Counted from the first letter of the stretch, positions 24,394 through 33,318 are shown. The stretch: 64,000 nt of DNA from Mesobacillus subterraneus (GCF_003937825.1 NZ_RSFW01000018.1:1-64000); one strand, 5' to 3'. Program-made: numbers and translations. The notes: generated by a model from the sequence alone, not told the origin.

Positions 24394-26604
24394 TTAGCTA
24401 TGGCAGCTTTCGCATTCTTCAAGCTCCTGGCCTGAAGTTGACCGAATATAATACGTCGTCTTCAATCCTGATTTCCATGCATCAAAATGCAATTCGAGAA
24501 GCGACTTTGCCTTAATATTATTTTTTACATAGAAATTAAACGAGATGGACTGGTCAATATGTTTTTGGCGTCTCGCATTCTGTTTAATGCTCCAATGCTG
24601 TTCAATGTTATAGGCTGTCTTGTAGTACCACGTTGTGTCTGGTGACAGGTCTGGCGCAGTGACTGGAATGCGGTAATCCTTCTTCTCCTCGGAATACTCG
24701 AGCCTGAAAATGGGATCGATGCTTGCCGTTGAACCGGCAAGGATGGAGGTAGAAGAGTTCGGTGCAACGGCCATTAAATATCCATTTCGAATGCCATCCT
24801 GTTTGACTTCTTCTCTTAATGACACCCATTTTTCAGAAACATAAGCCCTTTTGCGGAAGTATTCCCCGGTCGCCCAATCGGATTCTTGAAAGTATGGATA
24901 CGCCCCTTTTTCCCTGGCCAGATGCTGGCTTGCTTTGATGGTCAAATAGGCGATTTCCTCGTATAAGGAGTCACAATATTCCACCGCCTCCTCACTTTCC
25001 CACTTGATCCCTTTCAATGCTAAAAGGTGATGCCAGCCAAAGGTGCCAAGCCCAATTCCGCGGTAGTTCTGGTTCGTTATTTGAGCCTGCAAAACCGGAA
25101 TTTGGTTCAAATCGATCACATTATCCAGCATCCGGACTTGAATATTGACCACTCTTTCCAGGACATCATCCATCATCGTTTTCGCCAGGGAAATGGAGGA
25201 TAAATTGCAGACGACAAAATCGCCTGGTTTCTTGCTGATGATGATTTTCCCATCGGCGACTGTCTCTTCTTCAAGTACTGTCGGACTCATGTTCTGGGTA
25301 ATCTCTGTGCAAAGATTGCTGCAGTAAATCATGCCTTTATGGTGATTGGCATTAAAGCGATTCACGGTATCACGGTAAAACATGTAGGGAGTACCTGTCT
25401 CGAGCTGAGAAACCATGATCGATTTAAAGATTTCAATTGCGGGCACAACTTCACGGGATAAATTAGGGTGATTTACACAGGCCCAATATTTTTCCCGGAA
25501 GGAACCTGAGCCTTCTTGTTCATCAAAATGATCCTCAAGGGAAAATCCCATCACCTTCCTGACCTCATGAGGATCAAACAGATACCAGTTTTCCCGCTTC
25601 TCCACTTGCTCCATGAATACATCAGGGATACAGACGCCTGTAAAAAGATCATGCGTCCTCTGTCTTTCATCCCCATTGTTGAGCTTAGCATCAAGGAACG
25701 CGAAAATATCTTTGTGCCAGACATCAAGATAAACAGCAATCGCTCCCTGTCTCTGGCCTAGCTGGTCAACCGAAACCGCTGTATTATTCAGCTGCTTCAT
25801 CCATGGAATCACCCCGGAACTGATGCCCTTGAACCCTTTTATATCACTGCCGCGGCTTCTGATTTTACCAAGATAGACACCGATTCCTCCCCCATTTTTG
25901 CTTAAGGTCGAGATGTCGGTATTCGAGTCATAAATGCTTCTCAGATCATCGTCTACTGTATCGATGAAGCAGCTTGACAGCTGGCCGTAGCTTTTTCCTG
26001 CATTGGATAAAGTCGGTGTGGCGACGGTCATGTACAGATTGGAAAGCGCCCAATAGGCTTCTCTTATAAAATCCATCCGTTTTTCCTTTGGTTCATTCGC
26101 CATAAGGGTCATCGCGATGATCATAAAACGCTCCTGCGGCAATTCAGCAAAGTCCCCTTCCTGTGTCTTCGCCAAATACCTTTCTGCCATCGTCAACAAT
26201 CCGATGTATGTAAAAAGTTCGTCCTTTTCGGGTTCAATTATTTTTTCGAGGAAGTCGATTTCTTCCCTGGAATAAACTTCGAGCAGCACGCTATCATAAA
26301 TGCCTTTTTGAACTAGAGACGCAATCAGCTGATAGAACCCTCCATATCCAGGAGATTTTCGAAATTCTGCGCTGAGCCTGTACAATCTCTGCAGATAAAA
26401 CCGGGCTGCGGCAAATGTCCATTCTGGCTCATGCCGGCCGATTCTCTCAACGGCCATTAGGATCAGCATATTTTCCAGCTGATCGGTCGACATCGGCTTT
26501 ACTTGCAGCGTTTTATCCACCTGTTCCTTGAAACTCTTAAAATTCAAATCAGGGAATTTCATTTCAATTTCATCTATCAGACTATTTTTTGCTTGAATGC
26601 TCAA
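24394..26604 (-). CDS. nrdA: Class I ribonucleotide reductase alpha subunit
   Basis: 736 residues, the catalytic subunit reducing ribonucleotides to deoxyribonucleotides. Seen: LSSCFIDTVDDDL with one of the redox Cys, SKNGGGIGVYLGKIRSRGS, the active-site Cys region CSNLCTEI, the second redox Cys region VVCNLSSISL, the catalytic tail CESCHS and PNSSTSILAGSTASIDP. The N-terminus starts directly in the R1 domain without a full ATP-cone, so overall activity is probably not dATP-inhibited in the usual way. Overlaps the thioesterase gene by 23 bases. Confidence 0.93.
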   Translation of the reverse strand: MSIQAKNSLIDEIEMKFPDLNFKSFKEQVDKTLQVKPMSTDQLENMLILMAVERIGRHEPEWTFAAARFYLQRLYRLSAEFRKSPGYGGFYQLIASLVQKGIYDSVLLEVYSREEIDFLEKIIEPEKDELFTYIGLLTMAERYLAKTQEGDFAELPQERFMIIAMTLMANEPKEKRMDFIREAYWALSNLYMTVATPTLSNAGKSYGQLSSCFIDTVDDDLRSIYDSNTDISTLSKNGGGIGVYLGKIRSRGSDIKGFKGISSGVIPWMKQLNNTAVSVDQLGQRQGAIAVYLDVWHKDIFAFLDAKLNNGDERQRTHDLFTGVCIPDVFMEQVEKRENWYLFDPHEVRKVMGFSLEDHFDEQEGSGSFREKYWACVNHPNLSREVVPAIEIFKSIMVSQLETGTPYMFYRDTVNRFNANHHKGMIYCSNLCTEITQNMSPTVLEEETVADGKIIISKKPGDFVVCNLSSISLAKTMMDDVLERVVNIQVRMLDNVIDLNQIPVLQAQITNQNYRGIGLGTFGWHHLLALKGIKWESEEAVEYCDSLYEEIAYLTIKASQHLAREKGAYPYFQESDWATGEYFRKRAYVSEKWVSLREEVKQDGIRNGYLMAVAPNSSTSILAGSTASIDPIFRLEYSEEKKDYRIPVTAPDLSPDTTWYYKTAYNIEQHWSIKQNARRQKHIDQSISFNFYVKNNIKAKSLLELHFDAWKSGLKTTYYIRSTSGQELEECESCHS

Positions 26605-27088
26605 GGTAGGTCCCTCCGTTCGATTTTTTCCTCATTTCCAACCGCCGCTGCCTTCTTTCTTCAGCTGTTGATAATAAAAAGCGTTCTTCCTCGGTTTCAG
26701 GTTTCACCCCTGCTACAGGGACAGGCTTGCCAGTTTCATCCTTGGCGACCATCGTCAGAATGGACGTGGTGGTAAGTGTTTTTCTGTTCAATTGCAGGTT
26801 TTCACTCTCCACCTTTACAAACACCTCCATGGACGTCCTACCTGTTGAGACGACAACTGCTTCAAGCGTCAAGATATCCCCCACTTCCGCAGACGACAGG
26901 AAATTCACAGAGTCAATCGATGCCGTCACGACTGCCCTCCTGCTGTGCTTCATTGCAGAAATAGCCGCAATTTCATCAATATAGGACAAAACCGTCCCTC
27001 CAAAAATCGTTCCCAAATGGTTCGTGTCCGGCGGAAGGACAAGGCGTGTTTGGATAGTTCTTGATACATGAGAGGATAATTCGTTCAT
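26582..27088 (-). CDS. Hotdog-fold acyl-CoA thioesterase (YkhA/YciA type)
   Basis: 168 residues: TRLVLPPDTNHLGTIFGGTVLSYIDEIAAI holds the catalytic Asn/Gly/Asp region of BFIT/YciA-like acyl-CoA hydrolases, followed by ASIDSVNFLSSAEVGDILTLEA. It hydrolyses acyl-CoAs to CoA and free acid. Odd placement: it is the first gene after a cobalamin riboswitch, 23-base overlap with nrdA, so it should be repressed by B12 together with ribonucleotide reductase. AAGGAGCC precedes the ATG. Confidence 0.9.
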   Translation of the reverse strand: MNELSSHVSRTIQTRLVLPPDTNHLGTIFGGTVLSYIDEIAAISAMKHSRRAVVTASIDSVNFLSSAEVGDILTLEAVVVSTGRTSMEVFVKVESENLQLNRKTLTTTSILTMVAKDETGKPVPVAGVKPETEEERFLLSTAEERRQRRLEMRKKSNGGTYLEHSSKK

Positions 27089-27121
27089 TTCTCAGGCTCC
27101 TTTTTATAAAATAGTTCCTGG

Positions 27122-27156
27122 AAAATGAGAAAAACCCATCACAAAGGATGGGTTTC
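27122..27156 (-). terminator. Expression-platform terminator of the cobalamin riboswitch
   Basis: Minus-strand AAACCCATC (6-base loop) GATGGGTTT followed by TTCTCATTTT. It lies between the B12 aptamer and the first gene, as expected for transcription attenuation. Confidence 0.85.
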
Positions 27157-27244
27157 AGTTACGTTGATGTATTAATAGACATAGAAAGCCTACCAAATAA
27201 TCCCCGCAATACCTTCCCAATTCCCGAAGAAGATAACACGAATA

Positions 27245-27412
27245 AATATGGCAGGTCTCCTGACTTGTGCTTCACCCTACTCTGAGGCCTTCCCATCTAT
27301 TTATCAGACAGTGGTCTTTCCTCATTTCGTCAGCACTTACAGTTGCGGGAACAGTTCTGGACTTTCACCAGATTCCCTATTAAGTCTTCAATTAGACACC
27401 ATACTTACTGGT
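27245..27412 (-). promoter_or_regulatory. Cobalamin (B12) riboswitch
   Basis: On the minus strand the conserved core GGGAATCTGGTGAAAGTCC, then CTGTTCCCGCAACTGTAA, and the 3' B12 box AGTCAGGAGACCTGCC are all present in the right order and spacing for an AdoCbl class riboswitch. A terminator follows at 27122-27156. It should switch off the thioesterase-nrdA-nrdB operon when cobalamin is plentiful, which makes sense if a B12-dependent (class II) reductase is encoded elsewhere. Confidence 0.95.
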
Positions 27413-27413
27413 A

Positions 27414-27460
27414 ATTCAATATATAGTTGTTTTCTTTTCGATAAACACAATATATCGTGT
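27414..27460 (-). promoter_or_regulatory. Pair of NrdR boxes
   Basis: ACACAATATATCGTGT (27445-27460) matches the NrdR consensus acaCwAtATaTwGtgt at 15 of 16 positions, and ATTCAATATATAGTTG (27414-27429) at 12 of 16. Their starts are exactly 31 bp apart, three helical turns, the usual NrdR arrangement. They lie directly upstream of the B12 aptamer at the expected promoter. NrdR represses reductase genes when dATP is high. Confidence 0.85.
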
Positions 27461-27615
27461 TATATTACTAGATATTAAATGATAGTTTCGGGAAATTCAA
27501 CCATTTTGTCTAAAAGATTTTTTGAACATCTTTGTTTACTCCTCCCCCACTTTTGACCTACACACCCATCAAATTACCCGTTTTTCGATTTACGAAAATT
27601 TTTTTCAAAAAATGA

Positions 27616-27644
27616 TTGACACATTCTCTCTGCCGCAGTAAAGT
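27616..27644 (+). promoter_or_regulatory. Sigma-A promoter of the S-box/met operon
   Basis: Perfect -35 TTGACA (27616-27621), 17-base spacer, -10 TAAAGT (27639-27644; 4 of 6). Transcription would start near 27651, about 30 bases before the first SAM aptamer. Confidence 0.75.
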
Positions 27645-27678
27645 AGAAAACAAGATTTAAAACCAAATATTCGTTACC

Positions 27679-27784
27679 TTCTTATCCAGAGAGGTTGAGG
27701 GACTGGCCCTATGACACCTCGGCAGCGGAACCCAATGGGTGACTGTGCCAAATCCAGCAGGCAAGAGCTTGACAGATAAGAAGA
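27679..27784 (+). promoter_or_regulatory. SAM-I riboswitch, copy 1
   Basis: S-box consensus elements: closing helix CTTATC/GATAAG, AGAGAGGTTGAGGGACTGGC, CGGCAGCGGA and ACTGTGCCAAATCC. Followed by a full expression platform: hairpin GTCCTCTTC/GAAGGGGAC at 27805-27827 with TTTTATTTT. The P1 3' strand continues as AAGAAGAGG, complementary to CCTCTTCTT in the terminator, giving the mutually exclusive antiterminator. Confidence 0.96.
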
Positions 27785-27804
27785 GGCCAAACTTTTCATT
27801 TTAT

Positions 27805-27836
27805 GTCCTCTTCTTTCTGAAGGGGACTTTTATTTT
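27805..27836 (+). terminator. S-box terminator 1
   Basis: GTCCTCTTC and GAAGGGGAC pair over nine positions (one G-U) around TTTCT, followed by TTTTATTTT. Confidence 0.9.
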
Positions 27837-27871
27837 GGCAAAAAATCCCAGATACAACTTAATACTGTATT

Positions 27872-27973
27872 TTCTTATCAAGAGAGGCAGAGGGACTGGC
27901 CCTATGAAGCCTCGGCAGCGGATCCATTTGGAGACTGTGCCAATTCCAGCAAGCATTGCTTGACAGATAAGAA
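27872..27973 (+). promoter_or_regulatory. SAM-I riboswitch, copy 2
   Basis: Same element order as copy 1: TTCTTATCAAGAGAGGCAG, GGGACTGGCCCTATGAAGCC, CGGCAGCGGA, ACTGTGCCAATTCC and GATAAGAAGAG. It has its own terminator at 27994-28024, nearly identical to terminator 1, which indicates a recent duplication of aptamer plus platform. Confidence 0.96.
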
Positions 27974-27993
27974 GAGAACCATGTTATTTCATG

Positions 27994-28024
27994 TCCTCTT
28001 CTTTCTGAAGGGGATTTTTATTTT
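27994..28024 (+). terminator. S-box terminator 2
   Basis: TCCTCTTC and GAAGGGGA around TTTCT, followed by TTTTTATTTT. Sequence nearly the same as terminator 1. Confidence 0.9.
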
Positions 28025-28055
28025 CCAAAATCCTCACTCAATTCATACTCATATT

Positions 28056-28161
28056 TTCTTATCAAGAGAGGCAGAGGGACTGGCCCTATGAAGCCTCGGC
28101 AGCGGACTCCTTTTGGAGGACTGTGCCAAATCCAGCAAGCAATAGCTTGGGAGATAAGAAG
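28056..28161 (+). promoter_or_regulatory. SAM-I riboswitch, copy 3
   Basis: TTCTTATCAAGAGAGGCAG, GGGACTGGCCCTATGAAGCC, CGGCAGCGGA, ACTGTGCCAAATCC and GAGATAAGAAGAG, aptamer closest to metN. Its aptamer is almost identical to copy 2, but its expression platform (28191-28224) is unrelated to those of copies 1 and 2. Confidence 0.96.
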
Positions 28162-28190
28162 AGAAGTTAGCCCTGTATTTATTCAGGCTT

Positions 28191-28224
28191 GCCCTCTTCC
28201 TGTTTCCGGGAAGAGGGCTTTTTT
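28191..28224 (+). terminator. S-box terminator 3
   Basis: GCCCTCTTCC and GGAAGAGGGC form a perfect GC-rich stem, followed by six Ts. It ends 29 bases before the metN ATG. Confidence 0.95.
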
Positions 28225-28252
28225 CTACCCAATTACGTAAGGAGGCAGACAG

Positions 28253-29284
28253 ATGATTACTTTTGAACAAGTAAAAAAGGTCTACGAAAGTGGCGGACAA
28301 AAGGTAGCCGCACTCAATGGCATAGATCTGAACATTAACGAAGGAGAGATTTTCGGGGTGATTGGTTTTAGCGGAGCAGGAAAAAGCTCGCTGATCCGCT
28401 GCGTGAACCTGCTGGAACGGCCGACTTCAGGAAAGGTCATTGTCGATGGCCACGATCTGACTTCCCTTTCTGTAAAAGAAGTACGGGAGATCAAGAGGAA
28501 CATCGGGATGGTTTTCCAGCATTTCAATCTTTTAAATTCAAAAACGGTTTTTGAGAATGTAGCAATGCCGCTGATCCTTGCCAAAACTCCTAAGGAGCAA
28601 ATAAAAGAGCGAGTCCATCAGCTGCTTGAATTTGTCGGCCTGGCTGACAAAGCAAACAATTACCCGGACCAGCTTTCCGGCGGACAAAAGCAGCGGATTG
28701 GCATCGCGCGTGCCCTTGCAACCCAGCCAAAAATCCTGCTCTGTGACGAAGCAACATCTGCACTCGATCCGCAGACAACGAGTTCCATTCTTCAGCTGCT
28801 GAAGAAAATTAACAAAGAATACAACATCACGATTTTGATCATTACCCATGAAATGTCCGTCATCCGTGAAATTTGCGACCGGGTCGCCGTTATCGAAGAA
28901 GGACGGATTATTGAGGAAGGCTCGGTTTTCAATGTCTTTTCAGCACCAAAAACAAAAACCGCAAGGAACTTTGTCAGCTCCATCATGAACGACAGTATTC
29001 CAGATTCGGTGCGGAAGATCATCGAGGAGCATTCAGGGCTTCAAAAGGTATTCCGGATTAACTTTGTTGGCCACTCCGCAGGCCAGCCGCTTTTATCCCA
29101 GCTGGCAAAGAAGTTCGATGTGGATGTCAATGTCCTTTTCGGTAACATCACAGAGCTCCAGGGAATCCCATTTGGAAACCTGATCGTCGAGTTCCAGGGA
29201 AGTGACAAAGAAATTCTGCGCGCCCTTAATTTTATCAACCAGCAAAAAGTAAGCATAAAGGAAGTGAAAGCACATGCTAGTTAA
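28253..29284 (+). CDS. metN: Methionine ABC transporter ATPase
   Basis: 343 residues. Walker A GFSGAGKSS, signature LSGGQKQRIG, Walker B ILLCDEATSALD, switch His in IITHEMSVI. The C-terminal ~75 residues (QKVFRINFVGHSAGQPLL and on) are the ACT-like NIL domain that binds methionine and inhibits transport. AAGGAGG precedes the ATG. First gene after three S-boxes; overlaps metI by 11 bases. Imports D/L-methionine with MetI and MetQ. Confidence 0.96.
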   Translation: MITFEQVKKVYESGGQKVAALNGIDLNINEGEIFGVIGFSGAGKSSLIRCVNLLERPTSGKVIVDGHDLTSLSVKEVREIKRNIGMVFQHFNLLNSKTVFENVAMPLILAKTPKEQIKERVHQLLEFVGLADKANNYPDQLSGGQKQRIGIARALATQPKILLCDEATSALDPQTTSSILQLLKKINKEYNITILIITHEMSVIREICDRVAVIEEGRIIEEGSVFNVFSAPKTKTARNFVSSIMNDSIPDSVRKIIEEHSGLQKVFRINFVGHSAGQPLLSQLAKKFDVDVNVLFGNITELQGIPFGNLIVEFQGSDKEILRALNFINQQKVSIKEVKAHAS

Positions 29285-29924
29285 TTCAGATCAAATCATC
29301 CAGGCCTTAATTGAAACATTGCAAATGGTCGCCTTTTCCCTGCTGTTTTCAGCAGTGCTGGGTGTGCCTCTGGGAATTGCGCTTGTCGTGACCCGGAAAG
29401 GCCATTTGCTAGAGAACGCTCCGTTCTTCAATGTCCTGAATGGCATCATCAACGTGTTCCGTTCGGTTCCGTTCATCATCCTGCTGGTAGCGATCATTCC
29501 GATTACGAGATTTCTTGTCGGAACATCGATTGGCACTGCGGCGGCAGTTGTTCCGCTTGTCTTTTATGCAGGGCCGTATATTGCAAGATTGGTAGAGAAC
29601 TCACTTCTTGAAGTCGACCCGGGTGTGATTGAAGCAGCTGAGGCAATGGGCGCAACTCCATGGCAGATTGTTTTTAAATTCATTCTCCCTGAAGCCATGA
29701 GTTCCCTGATCCTCGCCTTCACGATTGCGACAGTCGGCTTGATTGGTGCTTCGGCTATGGCAGGTGCGATTGGCGGCGGCGGACTTGGAGATTTGGCCAT
29801 TACATATGGCTATCAGCGATTTGATACTACAACGATGCTGATTACAGTAGGAATTTTGATTGTGATGGTCCAGGGCCTGCAATCACTCGGAAATATCACA
29901 GCTAAAAAAATCAGAAGAAGATAA
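29274..29924 (+). CDS. metI: Methionine ABC transporter permease
   Basis: 216 residues with five membrane helices. Family features include TLQMVAFSLLFSAVLGVPLGIALVV and the coupling motif EAAEAMGATPWQIVFKFILPEA. It overlaps metN by 11 bases and metQ follows after 18. Channel subunit of the methionine importer. Confidence 0.96.
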   Translation: MLVNSDQIIQALIETLQMVAFSLLFSAVLGVPLGIALVVTRKGHLLENAPFFNVLNGIINVFRSVPFIILLVAIIPITRFLVGTSIGTAAAVVPLVFYAGPYIARLVENSLLEVDPGVIEAAEAMGATPWQIVFKFILPEAMSSLILAFTIATVGLIGASAMAGAIGGGGLGDLAITYGYQRFDTTTMLITVGILIVMVQGLQSLGNITAKKIRRR

Positions 29925-29942
29925 CCAAGGAGGAAAACAAAA

Positions 29943-30779
29943 ATGAAAAAACTACTATTAACTCTGATCGTACTTACTCTGGCAGCATTCAGCACAGCAT
30001 GCTCAAGCTCTTCATCATCGGCAAAAGGCGGAGAAACCGTAAAAGTGAAACTGGGCGTAAGCGGAACCGATCACCGCGTTTGGAATTTTGTAGCGAAGAA
30101 AGCGGAAAAAGAAGGGATTGAAGTGGAAATCGTCACTTTCTCAGACTATGTGCAGCCAAACCTTGCCCTTGCTGAAGGTGAATTGGATGCGAACTCCTTC
30201 CAGACTGTTTCTTATTTTGACGCTTTCATCAAAGAACACAAGCTTGATCTTGTCCCAATCGCTACTACGGTGATTGCGCCAATGGGCATTTATTCAGATA
30301 AATACAAAGATGTGAAAGACATTCCTGAAGGCGGGAAAATTGCCCTTGCCAACGAAGCGACGAACATGGGGAGAGGTCTTCTGTTGCTGCAGGAAGCTGG
30401 CTTGATTGAGCTTGAAGAAGGCTTTGATGGAATCGGCTCCCTGGACAAAATCACTAAGAACCCTAAGAACCTTGAGTTTGTTACGATTGTTGCCGGACAG
30501 ACGCCAAGGGTATTGCCTGACGTGGCTGCTTCGTTGATCAACAACGGAATCGCTGTTGACGCAGGTCTTACGCCAAAAGACGATGCTATTTTCCTTGAAA
30601 GTGCAACGGCCACTCCATACATCAACATCATTGCTGTAAAAGCAGAAGACAAAGACAACAAGACTTTGAAGCGTTTAGCTGAGCTTTACCAGGAAGATGA
30701 CACTAAAGAGTTCATCGAGAAGGAGTATAAGGGCAATTCAATTCCTACATTCGTCCCGCTTAGTGAGATTGGCTGGTAA
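29943..30779 (+). CDS. metQ: Methionine-binding lipoprotein
   Basis: 278 residues: lipobox AFSTACSSS (Cys about 20) and the NlpA fold with GVSGTDHRVWNFVAKKAEKEG, LAEGELDANSFQTVSYFDAF and PNDATNMGRGLLLL-like ALANEATNMGRGLLLLQEAG. Captures methionine outside the membrane. AAGGAGG precedes the ATG. A GC-rich hairpin without a T tract follows (about 30810-30840) before the M20 gene. Confidence 0.95.
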   Translation: MKKLLLTLIVLTLAAFSTACSSSSSSAKGGETVKVKLGVSGTDHRVWNFVAKKAEKEGIEVEIVTFSDYVQPNLALAEGELDANSFQTVSYFDAFIKEHKLDLVPIATTVIAPMGIYSDKYKDVKDIPEGGKIALANEATNMGRGLLLLQEAGLIELEEGFDGIGSLDKITKNPKNLEFVTIVAGQTPRVLPDVAASLINNGIAVDAGLTPKDDAIFLESATATPYINIIAVKAEDKDNKTLKRLAELYQEDDTKEFIEKEYKGNSIPTFVPLSEIGW

Positions 30780-30809
30780 ACCAACCATAACGTAGCAGAT
30801 TGCTGTAAC

Positions 30810-30840
30810 AGAGCGGAGGCGGCTCCGCCCTTCCCGCTCC
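30810..30840 (+). other. GC-rich intercistronic hairpin between metQ and the M20 gene
   Basis: GAGCGG...GGCGG and CCGCC...CCGCTC form a strong interrupted stem. There is no T tract, so readthrough into the amidohydrolase gene is likely and the hairpin may protect the metNIQ message. Confidence 0.6.
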
Positions 30841-30872
30841 ATATAAAATACGAATCCAGGGAGGAATAAAAG

Positions 30873-32087
30873 ATGTCATCACCAGTAAAATCACGTAACG
30901 AATTAAAAGATGTTATTGTCGGGAATGTTGAACTTCATAAGGAGCGTTATCTACAAACAAGCCATGCCATCCATGCACGGCCGGAAATTGGCAATGAAGA
31001 ATTTTTTGCATCTTCACAGCTGATTCAAATCCTTGAAGACGAAGAATTTGAAGTTGAAAAAGCGGTTGCCGGGCATGAAACCTCGTTCGTGGCACGCAAG
31101 AAATCGGATAGACCGGGACCTTCCATTGCCTTCCTTGCCGAATATGACGCACTCCCAGGAATCGGCCATGCATGCGGACATAATATCATTGGAACAACCA
31201 GTGTCGCAGCAGCCATTGCTTTGAGCACCGTTTTAAATGAAACAGGCGGTGAAGCAGTCGTGTTCGGGACTCCTGCCGAAGAAGGCGGACCTAATGGCAG
31301 TGCGAAAGGAAGCTTTGTCAAACACGGACTTGTCGAAGACATCGATGCTGCACTGATGCTGCACCCTTCAGGACAAACACGGCTGACATCCAGCTCCCTT
31401 GCCGTCGACCCGCTTGACTTTGAGTTTATCGGAAAGCCGGCGCATGCAGCTGCTTCTCCGCATGAAGGGATCAATGCATTAGATGCTATCATCCAGCTTT
31501 TCAACGGAATCAATGCACTTAGACAGCAGCTTACCGATGATGTGAGAATCCACGGAATCATCACCCATGGCGGTGATGCGCCAAATATCATTCCTGAATA
31601 TGCAAAAGCACGCTTCTTCATCCGTGCGGCAACAAGGGCCAGACTAAATGAAGTAACCCGCCGCGTAAAAGCAGTTGCTGAAGGTGCAGCCCTTGCAACT
31701 GGAGCACAGCTCAATGTCATCGCTTTCCAGAACGAAGTCGATAACCTTCTTTTGAATGATCGCTATAATGAAGTCTTCAAGGATGTCATCGAGGAGCTGG
31801 GTGAAACGGTAGCCATTGGCGATAGGGAAGGCATCGGTTCCACAGATGCCGGCAATATCAGCCAGGTCGTACCAACAATCCACCCTTACATCAAAATCGG
31901 GCCGGATAATCTCGTTGCCCATACCGTTCCATTCCGGGAAGCAGCAGCATCTGAGCTAGGAGATGAAGCCCTCCTTAAAGGAGCCAAAGCACTTGCACTG
32001 ACCGCGCTCCAGCTGCTAACAGATGAAGATTTATTGAAGGAGATTAAAGCTGAGTTCGAGCTTCGAAAAGCAGCAGAAACCGTGTAA
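30873..32087 (+). CDS. M20 family amidohydrolase/deacylase
   Basis: 404 residues. Metal-binding motifs of M20D peptidases: AEYDALPGIGHACGHNI, TPAEEGGPNGSAKG and the dimerisation lid around GKPAHAAASPHEGINALDA. Relatives include AbgB (p-aminobenzoyl-glutamate hydrolase) and Bacillus enzymes that deacylate N-acyl amino acids. Placed after metNIQ behind S-boxes, I infer release of methionine or another sulfur amino acid from an N-acyl or peptide-like form. GGGAGG precedes the ATG; a terminator follows. Confidence 0.88.
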   Translation: MSSPVKSRNELKDVIVGNVELHKERYLQTSHAIHARPEIGNEEFFASSQLIQILEDEEFEVEKAVAGHETSFVARKKSDRPGPSIAFLAEYDALPGIGHACGHNIIGTTSVAAAIALSTVLNETGGEAVVFGTPAEEGGPNGSAKGSFVKHGLVEDIDAALMLHPSGQTRLTSSSLAVDPLDFEFIGKPAHAAASPHEGINALDAIIQLFNGINALRQQLTDDVRIHGIITHGGDAPNIIPEYAKARFFIRAATRARLNEVTRRVKAVAEGAALATGAQLNVIAFQNEVDNLLLNDRYNEVFKDVIEELGETVAIGDREGIGSTDAGNISQVVPTIHPYIKIGPDNLVAHTVPFREAAASELGDEALLKGAKALALTALQLLTDEDLLKEIKAEFELRKAAETV

Positions 32088-32101
32088 TATTGCGAAATCG
32101 G

Positions 32102-32133
32102 AAAGACCCTTGTAAATCGCAAGGGTCTTTTTC
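32102..32133 (+). terminator. Intrinsic terminator of the met operon
   Basis: AAAGACCCTTG and CAAGGGTCTTT around TAAATCG, followed by TTT, 15 bases after the M20 stop. Confidence 0.9.
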
Positions 32134-32159
32134 GCAATTAAGATACCTTCACTTAAACG

Positions 32160-32282
32160 TTACTTATTCACCTTTTCCTGTGCCTTCAATGCCACTTTTT
32201 CCATACCTTTTCCTCTTTCTTCAGCAAATTCCACATCTGCTTTTGGAAGAGCCTGATTATGTTTAGGCTTATTTTTCGCCAA
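32160..32282 (-). CDS. Small hydrophilic protein (40 aa), YfhD-like
   Basis: MAKNKPKHNQALPKADVEFA to QEKVNK, 40 residues from a TTG start preceded by AAGGAGGTG with good spacing. The DVEFAEE stretch resembles the DVEFSEE of Bacillus YfhD. Highly charged, no Cys, probably unstructured; such small proteins are often made during sporulation or stress. The strong ribosome site argues that it is real. Confidence 0.65.
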   Translation of the reverse strand: MAKNKPKHNQALPKADVEFAEERGKGMEKVALKAQEKVNK

Positions 32283-32436
32283 AATTTTCACCTCCTTATC
32301 GTCCAACAAGAGAGATTACGTGATTAGTTTATGTTCATTTTTTCGGGCTATACTTGAGCCAGGAATCGGACAGATTTAAGTTTTAGAGCTCAATGTATGG
32401 ATTTTCATTCTAAAAAAGGATAATCTAATAAAATAA

Positions 32437-33210
<774 letters not shown>

Positions 33211-33215
33211 CCAGC

Positions 33216-33246
33216 AGACCCCTGAATGTTTTCAGGGGTCTTTTCT
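33216..33246 (+). terminator. Intrinsic terminator after map
   Basis: GACCCCTGA and TCAGGGGTC around a T-rich loop, followed by TTTTCT. Confidence 0.9.
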
Positions 33247-33318
33247 GTCTTTACTTAGTTTACCAGGGCCTCTGCCGGGTATGGATTATTAACACAACAG
33301 ATAGGAAGGAGTTTTACC

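Noticed and set aside
27248-28300. Reading frames across the cobalamin and SAM leaders (27248-27478, 27739-27963, 28049-28300)
   Set aside because: They lie on structured riboswitch RNA and have no ribosome sites.
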